From Sphacelaria rigidula (taxonomy: Eukaryota; Phaeophyceae; Sphacelariales): a DNA stretch of 33,529 bases. This document shows positions 11,253 to 21,400 of the stretch, piece after piece. Numbering within the stretch: position 1 is the first letter of the stretch; every line of letters begins with the position of its first letter. The notes beneath the pieces were generated by a model, which searched no databases, was not told the origin of the DNA, and saw only the letters and a program-made list of their open reading frames with translations. The stretch is from the NCBI GenBank assembly GCA_964200075.2, contig CAXNAA020000032.1:1-33529 (forward strand), given 5' to 3'. The position numbers were made by a program, and so were the translations under genes.

Positions 11253-12246
11253 GTTGATGCCCTCTTTTCACCACCTATTTATTGTTGTGGCTTGTTGGCT
11301 CGTGACTGAGTTCGCTGGGTTTTGGACGTCGGGTACGTTCGCTGCGGCTGTTGTAATGAGGTCTAGAACAAAAACGTGGTGGCCACGTTTTTATTTCGAG
11401 ACGGAAGAGGCTAACGAATGACCAACACCACTTGATTGCTGTCGTTGTTCGAAAGCGCTCTAATGCACCACCAGGTATATGATGGACGCACGAATACTGA
11501 GAGCGCGAGAAGTCAATTACCTGTCTGCCGCTCGTACTATGTCCCTCGTCTATGTTGGTGGCACCGCAGAGTGCTCGGAAGCTAACGATGCACGCCTCTT
11601 GTGCAAGGCCGTGAGGAATCCGTCATGTGATTACGGAAGATCCGGTCATCGATCGGATTTATGATCAAATCCGGCTTGTCCTAGAAAAAAACAAAAAAAA
11701 CACCTTGAGCCACCCCCATCAACGACAGAACCTGTAGTGGAAGATCGACAGACGACGCCGGGATTGTCACAGGCACAAGTGAAGTCACCTGACTGCGGTG
11801 TAAGGAACGAAATCCACAGGTGGGTGAACGTGATTAGCGCTCTCGTAATGTATATATTGTTTTTGAACAACGGTATTGTGTATAAACCAACAGCTTCTTC
11901 GTGCATCCCTCTCTCGGTTTCCATGTTGACGTTCAGCAAGACCATATCTCACACTAAAATCAAGTCGTTTCCATGCTTTCTATCCGATGCACGGCTCCTT
12001 TTGCCTGAGTTGACCATCCATGCGATCCGGCAAACGAGAAAGTCTTTGAACATCCAGAGGGTGAGAGCTACATGGGAAGGGAGCGCACGAGACAGATCAC
12101 ACCATTAACAAGACAACGACAGCAGGATCTACCGTAATCCTGATGGAGTCTAACTCTTTGCCCCACACTCTTGAACCTGAAACCGCCCCCGACAACCAAC
12201 AACTGGAAATAATAAACAGGCAGAACGCATATCAGAAAACACCATC
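11253..12246. promoter_or_regulatory. Divergent intergenic region between the J-protein and Argonaute genes
   Basis: The two start codons are 994 bp apart and face away from each other, so promoters and 5' UTRs of both genes must be here unless there are upstream non-coding exons. No coding exon is recognisable. A TATA-like stretch lies near 11850-11857 and an A-rich run at 11684-11702; neither is strong enough to assign a start site. The promoter role is inferred from gene layout only. Confidence 0.55.
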
Positions 12247-12479
12247 ATGTCGGAGCGTGGACGTGGGCGAGGCGGCAGGGGGGGACGAGATGGCGGGGGT
12301 AGGGGGCGCGGCGATTACAGGGGCGGAGGTCGGGGAGGGGGGCGAGGAGGTGATTTCCGTGGAGGCGGGAGAGGTGGTGGCAGGGGTGACTTCAGAGGCG
12401 GAGGCAGGGGTGGCGGCGGTGGCCGATTTGGTGGTGCGCAGGAAGATGCTCGCTTTCGAAACGTGCCTCGCGTCCACGA
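12247..12479 (+). CDS. AGO: Probable Argonaute exon 1: RGG/GGR-rich N-terminus
   Basis: The ATG at 12247 opens 77 codons, of which residues 2 to about 64 are almost entirely Arg/Gly with a few Asp, Tyr and Phe ([22 protein letters not shown] twice, GRFGG). Such RG/RGG tails occur at the N-terminus of many protist and animal Argonautes, where they can be arginine-methylated and bind Tudor proteins or RNA. After the repeat comes [13 protein letters not shown]. The best donor is CACGA|GTGAGT at 12480, phase 2. Assignment to the Argonaute gene rests on strand, position and composition; the link to the next exon is not phase-compatible at 21783, so an exon or an alternative acceptor is missing. 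It could be a separate short RGG gene, which I think less likely. Confidence 0.7.
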
Positions 12480-15400
12480 GTGAGTTTCCGGTGTTGGATT
12501 TCAACCAACAGAGAAGTCGAGATCCCGAGGCATTTCTATGATTTGTGCGGCTGTTGGCAACGGACATGATGGATTGGGGCAGGGGTTGTTGGGAGGAGGA
12601 TGGTTGGTTTTCACAGTGTCTCGTTCACTTCCTTTGTAATCGATTTCCTTTTTCCCGTTATGGGTGAGCTGGTTCGCTATGCCATCCTCAAGAGATGAAT
12701 CATGTGCTGTTCTTCCTTCGCTTCAAGTTTGATCGCCATTTTCCTCGGCTGCCCTCGGAAAGAAATACGTGCACGGTGCACACAGCAGTGCAGCTATATC
12801 CCTCATCCACCCGCCCACTCCGTCGCTCGCAGGTACCATGCTTGGCGTTTTATGTTCGACTGGAAAAAGGGTTCAGCAGTGAACGCCATGACATACTGCC
12901 CACGTATCTAGCTTTTTGCAGACAACAGTCAGTAAGATACTGGCTGTTTTTTCAAATTTGCTACATACTCTTATCCATCACGTTGGCATATGATTTCCGA
13001 ACATATTTTTATGTACCTCCACCTTCTTTGATAATTAAGACAACCCCGAGTTCCTCTCCACCGACCATCCACTTGTTCCGATTCACCGACCGCCACTTTT
13101 TTCCCTGGAGGCAGCGTGTTGAAAGTGCTCCCACTGACTGTGCCCTGTGAAGTAAAGTGAAGTCATGTGTCTTGACCGAATGAAATGTTGCTCTCAAGCA
13201 TGTCCTATGTTCGGCGGCCGCCGACTGCCTGTGGTTGCCCTTAGCTGTCGAAAATAGATATTGTTTCCCGGGAGAGTCGATTTTTTTCCCTGAGAAGTAC
13301 ACGGTGCTACCTGCACTGACTGTGACGATATTCACCGTGCTCTCCTGCGTTGACCCCCGTCTACCGTGACACCTTGTGTCACTTGAGATCAATGTCGAAG
13401 CATGACCGATGAAGCGAACACACGGGAGCTGCTTCATTTCGGAAAAGTATTTTGCCCGTTGAAGAATGCCCGCGTCGAATCTGATTTTTCGTCAGGAGTC
13501 TGCCGCCGCTTTTTTCGGTAGTTCTTGTTGAGACAGGTGAAGATCTACTTGCCCAGATGCGCAGACGACCGTTTAACCTTGTTATGGAGGCATTTTTATT
13601 CTACCATCAGTGGAAACCTTTGCCGAGGGAAAGATACGTTTATATTTATATGCGAACCATGCGTGAAATATCACCTTCCAGGGCCTTGATTCGTTCGAGG
13701 CGTTTCACCATGTCCCAATCTCCAGCACCTGTACCAGGTACGTGGACACACGAGCGCACGGTCCAGTGGAGTCGGCTCGATTCCGGTGACTGAAGTTCAT
13801 GGGCTGAGTCACATACAACAGTTGTTTCAGCTCAGATAATCATATTCGAATCTTAACAGGGCTCACACATAGGCCTTTACTTTTCATGTGTGCATATAAT
13901 ATCGCACAAAACGGCGTTTCGCGCATAACCTTCCGCGTTTTTCCAAAAACATTTGTTTTTGGATATGTCAGCATAGCAAAACAAGCCAAGAGATCTGCGC
14001 GATACGCACTACGTGGCGCATACAGTACTTGACGGGATTATACACCCCTTGCCTAACAGCTAGTAGCTGCCCACGGGTGCTCCATCAGGCGTGGCTCGCC
14101 GAGTCATGGCGCTTGTACTCGTGATTTTTTTTCTCAACTTCATTGCAGGTCTGATATCGATTATTGTGCTGTATGCGAACTACGTGATATTCATGTGGAA
14201 CTAATGAAAAAATAAATGTGTCAAATTTTACGTGAGACGTGGGCTTTTGCCTTTTATGTAATTTTTTTGCATGTCGGAAGGTATGTTCCTTGGAGGGTGC
14301 CGCTAGCATCCGCCCCATAAAGGACGCGGAAAAAGCACCCTCATATTTCACCGATATGCGCATATCGACGCATAGTTTTCACCCTCGAGCATGAAGAAAA
14401 TTAATGATACGTACGAAAAAAATGCGCATAAACAGCGAAAGTCCAATCACACCAAGCAACTCGCCCTCGGCCTGGACCACATGGATCCAGTCAAACTGGA
14501 GTTTGGATCCTGGGTGGAACCTCAGGATCGATCGCCAATGCCATGCCTTTGATATTCGAGTTTGACACTTTCGAAAACCCATCAACCCCCCCCCCCCTCC
14601 ACCCAATAAATGATGAAATACACATTGAGGTATGTGGTTACATGGGCCAACTCGGACTTCGCCGGGCAGCATGATTCCCGAGGGGAGAAGGGAAAAGCAG
14701 TCCCCGCGGATGGCTTCTGCCTTGAATTCGGAGGGTGACGTCCACCGTTTCGGTCTGCAGCGTACGGACAGAATAACTTTCAGTTGTCAGGGAAGTACTT
14801 TTCAATTCTTTAACCCGGGAATTAGATGCACGCATCCCTTCCCCACAAAAAAAACATGATTACATTGATGTTATTTTCCAGTTTGGTCTTGAATCCGACT
14901 GGCATCGTTCCCGAACTAGCAAGAACCACCTTGAGAACGTACCCTACCCTTCTGGTTCATGAGTTTTCCCGCCTCCCATTCCCTCTAAAGGGGACTACAT
15001 CTCAACGAGCAGGGGGTATTGTTCATCCGTGGGCAACCCCATGAGCATCCCCACGAGCATCATGCCAGTTCAAGGGGGACACACCCTCTGTGTCATGTAA
15101 CCATCGCGTTTGAAGGAAATGAAGTTTGAACCATGAACTTCCGAAATCTTGGTCCTCGCCGACCCCCCCCCACACACGGATAGTGCGTCAACTGCCGTCG
15201 CCGAGCAACTGCTGTCCACCTATGGATATCTGCATCCCACACACCCAACCCGCTGTTAGGAAATGGCGGAAAATCGCTCTCTCGGGTGCTGATGTAGTGT
15301 CGGACAAGTAACACGGCACTTCACTAGCGCGATCTGCGCCATGAAAAGCACATTGCAAAATCGAGAGCGACCGTCCAAGCGCGTCACCTCCCAGGTAATC

Positions 15401-18400
15401 GCCAAGTTTTGAGGTGGAGTGGCCGACCGAAACGATCCTGCTAGAGAGCCAGCATGTTCGGCACCAGAGCAAAACTGTCAGGACTTGGGGGTCTCCCTGT
15501 TGTCAATCAGGAATTCATTGTAACACGGAAGTACACTGTCAGCACGATACAGCGATCCATTAGCCACGGATTGGGCTCTGATATTGGCCTCAAATCCGTT
15601 CTATATGACGGTGGAATATAAAGGCGGGTGTGATACGGTTTGCAGTCGGTGTGATGGATAACGGGTCTTCGCGCGGATACCCCGATTGCAATGTGCAAGA
15701 GGTAGGAAACGAACTTGAACGTGTAGAGCCAGTGCTGTGAACACGAACTTTGTGGGGATATTTCTGAGCGCGGTATCATATGGGCGGATGTTCAGATTGC
15801 AGTGTGCAAGAGGCAGGAAACAAGCTGGAGCCTTGAGAGCCAGCGGGATGAATATAGGCAAGTGTCCGGATATTCCAGAGCCCGAAGTGGAAGAGATGGG
15901 GAACAAGGATGAGCGTGAATGACGGGGCTCACCTCGGAACTTATGCAGTAGGGAGTTTCCCGCCGTTCACGTAATGTATGGGACTTCGACCCAACGTAAC
16001 TGGTTGCCCGCGGGGGTAGGCTATCGGGGTTAATCATAACCGCCTGTTCAGCAGATGATCGTGCTCGCCGATAGAGAGTTGAAAGGGATGAGTGGTTCAC
16101 ACGTGAACAGTTTCGCTGCCACTGGTGATGGAAGTTGAAAGTTGCTGAGGCCTAACTGGCAAGCTTGGAATATCTATCATCTCCGACGGCAATTTTATCG
16201 GAGTCGCATGTTGTCACGAGAAATGGATGAAGCAAATATTATTTCCATGAGGGTGCGTGTGAGGGTGACAATTATGGAACACAACAGTATCAGCTAATCC
16301 AGGCGATACAAAAGTTTACGAGTTGGATGTTAAAATTTCGGAACGCTCACCAACACGCCCATCATCTCTCGGGATGCCGAAGAAAAAAGAACAATTATTT
16401 GAAATTCTAGCAAAACCTGGAAAGTCTCATATCTCCTCCAAAATATATACATGAAAGATGACGGCATATCATGAAATGTAAAGCCGGTCGCCCCGGTGGC
16501 TCAGTTGATAACCTCGTAACCTTCTGACGGTTGAGTTGTGGTATTCGATTCCCGGAGCGATCTGGGATTTTTCCTTACACCATGCCCAATGGTGGAGAGC
16601 GACTATGTCGTGGGTACACAAAATTCGACTTGACGGTCGACGAGGAAACGGGACGGCTGATCCCCTCTCGCGATATAGAATAAAAAGGCAAGCACCGCAG
16701 AAGGAAGGGGGATTCTAAAAACAAAGAAAAACGAAAAAACTCCTTTGTTCACCTTCCTCCTGTGTGACCCCGGCTGATGCGCCTACATATCCCGACAGGG
16801 GTAGACTGGCGCCCAGAATAAATGGGACGACAACACACACACATACATACTCGCATGCTGGAGATCCTAGGTTGAATATCGGCCAAAATTATGGCAAATT
16901 GGACCCTGTCCGTCACTTTTTGTGTAACATCCCTTTCCTTCCCCTCCCTCTGTATCCGAAGCGATGGAAGAGACTCAAGTCATGGAGGTCACGAGTTTGA
17001 ATCCCCACGTATCTTTTCTCGCAGAATCTGATTCCGTAGTTGAGGTAATATATTATGCAATACCTGGTGTATTTTTCTCATTTTTCTTCCAGCGGCAAAG
17101 TTTGCATGACCCGCAGGGTCTGCATTCCACAGCGATATACTTCACTCTGATTAATTCGGGAAACTTGAGAAGTTATTCCGTGATATGCGCTTATACTTGT
17201 TTTTTTACGGCGGGCCCAGCTCGTGGCTGTTCAAAAATCGGAAGGATGAAAAAGCTGAACCGCCAGTCTTACTCTCATTCTCAGTCTGTTGCCTCATTTT
17301 TGTTGTCTCTATGAAGACGTAGCCAAGGGTTGACCCTTTGACCGTGAGGGTAGGCCGTTTGAATCAACATATTACGAGCAGAGGAGCTCCGAGCTGGGCC
17401 AGCCTAGAGGCGGATTTGAGGTTTGTACGCACGTGCTCTTTTATACACTTGGAGTTGGGCCCTGAAATTTTGTTTGAACAGTGCGTAGGGCATAAAAAAA
17501 AACTTCGGTACCAAAATATATATTTTTATTCTTCATGAGTTGAGGGGCATTTTACTGATACCTGAACACTGATTATTGCCCTTAACCCCTTGACGGCGAG
17601 AGTAGGTCATCTTTTTAATCGGCATCAATTTCACTAAAAAGAAGAATGCATGATCCAGATAGAATGAGCTCGCGGTGTAAGGGTCAACTCATGATGAAGA
17701 AAACACTCTTGGTACCCCAGTAATTTTTTCATGCCCTACGAGCTGGGCCGCCGAAGATGCTCACTTTCCTTCAGTCCGTTCTTACTTACGATGTACCGCG
17801 AGTTGTGCCTACTATGGCACATCATTGTTATCGGCGAATCAGCGAGCGTCTTCAAATTCATGTAGCACTGCGATTCGACAAGGTCCCATAAAACAAAATA
17901 CCAAACGGTGGTGAAGTGCGAAGCGTAGAGAGGTGAGGGTACCATATGCGGCGGAATCAACAAAAAACGGCCAAAATTTGATTTGCGGTTACAGTCGGTT
18001 GTGCCGCGTGTTGCTGCACAAGTTGCGATCGTACAACAACACATGTCGCACTAGGCGCGCAATATCCAAAATGGCACGCAAACGAGGCCCTCAGCGCGCC
18101 AAGGTGTCTGGTGGTAGTGTGCCAACCAACGAGAAGTTCGTGAAGGCCTCTGAGCCGAGAGTAAAAGATGAAAAGTCAAGGGGGATGTTCCGGCTGAGGT
18201 TGGTCAAGTTAAAGGGGATGGTCCATCTCCACATGATAACTGCTGGTCGACGGAATGACGTATTTTCTTCGCTCAATTTCGGACCGTTTTCAATGAAATT
18301 TTGACGCGATGTACAGTATGTATGTGCGAATACCCCCTTCGTTTCTCCCCTGTTTTTTTTCTCCGTGAGTTTTTGTCGGCGGAACATTTCACAACAGTTT

Positions 18401-21400
18401 TTCGGAACAAAATTGCCAATAACTCACGGAGAGACGAAAAATATAGGGGATGTAAGGTTGGATCCTCGCACACACGTCCTGTACATCGTGTCAAAATTTC
18501 ATGAAAAAAACTTGGAATTGCGCTACATATTTGCGTTTTAATTATTCGTTGCTGGTCCATCTCCACATAGTAACTGCTGGTCGATGGAATGACATATTTT
18601 CTTCGCTCAATTTTTTTATCGTTCTCGATTAACTTTTGACACGATGTACAGGACGTATGTGCGAACAGCTGACCTCCCACCCCCTGTTTTTGTTTTTCGT
18701 GAGTTATTGGCGAAGTAACATTTCAGAACAGATTTTTCGAGACGCAATTGCCAATAACTCACGAAGAAAAGAAGAAAAAATACAGCGGATGGAAGGTCAG
18801 CTGTTCGCACATACGTCCTGTACTCCGTGTCAGAATTTCATAGAAAACGATCAAAAATTGAGCGAAGAAAGTGCGTTTCAACATTCCTGGTGGCTTCTTG
18901 GGCCGACCACCAGCCTGTATGAACTGTCCATACCAAATTTCAGGGTCCAACTCTTAATGTATTGAAGTGCATGGGCCCATCAAAAACCGAGTCGGTAGGA
19001 ATTCGGAACAGTATTTCGCAGGTCACTCACCGTCCCACGTTTGGTTCTCGTGTAGTAAAATTTGGTATGGGCGCTCTTCCAGGCATATTCAACAAAAAAT
19101 TATGGGTCAGGTTGATTTTTTTCATTTTTTTCACTGGTTTGGGGCGTTCTACTGTGGCGAAGACCATTTTTTCACGAAGACGCCCTAACCTCTGTTAAAA
19201 AAAATGAATGCCTATTTTTTATTCATTTATTCGGCGCTCTTTCGTGGTTCTCCACACCAAAATTCGCCGCCATATGCTAAATGCATCGATCGAGAGTTCC
19301 ATAGAGATTCTCTACTATTGGCAAGGTATTGGCGCTATCTCCCTTAGGTATATGAATTACTAGACATGAGGTTTAACCAACCAGAAAATATGAGCCCAAA
19401 CTCTTGAGCAGATGAAAACCTTACCCTTGATTGGACGATTAATACGATATGCGCGGGTCACGGCCTAACACGTCTGCGTCGATGAGAAATTGCCTTTGAA
19501 GCTTGAATCCGTTTTTAGGCTGGCCCAGCTTGTATCGCGTCTAGTTTTTGAGAGTTGCGCTACTTGAAAAATATCATGTACGAACTGGCCACAAGAATTA
19601 AAATGTATACGTGAACCCGAATATTTCGCTTCACGAGTTGATGGCAATGAGCAGTTTTTGAGGTGTCGGTGAAATTCCGTAAACCCCTACAGTGGACGAC
19701 GAAATCGGGTCATGTGCTGATATATGCATACATTTCACTTCGAAAATGTATACACGACCGAGGTGGACTACGGGTCGCGTGTTAGGGGTTGAATTGTGGA
19801 AAAAAGAGGCTTTGGGTCGATATATATATGTGTTTCTTTTAATATGCCTTATTCATTGTCCATACCTAATGTCCGGGTCCGCTGCGCCCTGGTGGTGAAA
19901 TGGTTCGACCGTGCCGTTAGGGTCAAGAGAACGGGGGTTCGATCCTCGGTCACTTGGGTTTTTTATTCGTAATGTATGATTTCCACCGTAGAAAGCGTGA
20001 GGACGTAGTGAACAAAAGTAGTCGACTGGGTTTGTGTGACGTAAGTTGACGCGGTGCGACAATGCTGATCCAATCCGCGACACGAAAACGACAGGCGCGT
20101 ACCGGGGAAGAGATGGGTTGATCCCTTGAGACCACGAACTCATTCCGAGGAAGGGGAAGGGTTCAAAGTTTGAGGGGGAAAAAAGAAAAAAAATCCTACA
20201 AATATTGGCCGCCGACTGGGCCTGCAAACTAACAAGCTCGCTTTTACTTCTTGTTCTTGCAGGCTCTAAACTCACCTCCCGTCCTCGGGACGAACCCGTG
20301 GTCTCGAGAAATGAACACCGTCTCTCCGCGGCAACCGCCGTAACACAAACTCGGCCAACTGCTTCTTGTTTACCCAAATCCTGGCGCTTTCTACGCATCC
20401 GGCGAGTCTCGAACTCATGTTCTCTTCACCCTCTCTGTATCAGTTGAACCATTGAACTGCTGGAGCACTGGTTGTTGTTCTACCTCGCGAACCTGCACAA
20501 TCGAACCGGCATTCGAAATTGGGATGTTCGCGGTGTGGAACGTGTGAAACTATTCCCTCGTGTAGGTGTGAGAATCAGTGCAACAATGTTCGTTTTCCCC
20601 CGTCATATTTCGAACCTCCCTATATTTTTGGGCGAGCCCATAATATGAGGAAGCAAACCGTGTCTTTACCCGCGATGTACAAGAGATTTTGGTACCGCTA
20701 ATTTCATCACGATCACCGCGCCGATCGACGTCGTATTTTCCAGGGCTACAAACGTTGCACGTGCAACAACGTTACATGTTACGTTAACATCACGGTTCGA
20801 CCAACACGTAACGTCAAGTAACGTGACGTAACCGTTAATGTTCTCATGACACTTCAGCGTAACGATAATCTTTTCAACATGCCAAATGAAGGGTAACGTG
20901 AAACCCTGAAATCGTCCAAAAGTTCAAAACACGTGATAAGTAACGTTTCATGTAACGTGTGACGTCTTGTTGACCTCAACGCGTTGCATGAAACGTCATA
21001 AACATGTTCCATGACGCAGGGCACCCTCCAAGATCGCAATCAACATTTGAAATCCTGGCAGAGAATGCCTACATCAAACACGAGTGAGTTTGAATGAGTG
21101 TGGTATACTGTAGGACATACTTTTTCAGCAAGTTTCCGCTACGCGCCCCAGCACACTACAACTTATCGTTGCAGTAGAGCATCATAACAAATATCATATT
21201 GATCACCTTCATATCAAAAGAAGAGATCAGGTGTAACGCAATGGGTCAATATATTCACCTCAGGACATGATGTGTGGGGTGTTTCCATCGCATATGCCCT
21301 TACTTCGCCCATAACGGTCAAGGTTTGATGAATAAACGCACCTGTCCTCAATTATACTGCCCCCTCTGCGTGATATTTACTCCCTTCGTTATCGCGTTTG

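Noticed and set aside
12143-12567. Alternative frames over the RGG exon, 132 codons plus and 111 codons minus
   Set aside because: They are Gly/Glu/Val- or Ala/Thr/Ser/Pro-rich shadows of the GC-rich RGG coding repeat.
14826-15044. Candidate missing Argonaute exon after the TTTTCCAG acceptor near 14880
   Set aside because: The acceptor looks reasonable, but none of the three frames resembles an Argonaute N-terminus and no good donor with suitable phase was found.
15601-15906. Minus-strand frame with a repeated PLAHCN peptide
   Set aside because: The repetition simply reflects the 111-bp tandem DNA duplication; no start context or splice support.
16487-16561. A possible functional tRNA-Gln gene
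   Set aside because: The D and T stems do not pair well, the sequence varies between copies, and all copies are followed by the same SINE body.
20215-20290. Possible exon after the CTTGTTCTTGCAG acceptor near 20262
   Set aside because: The following frame shows no conserved segment and runs into the inverted SINE copy.
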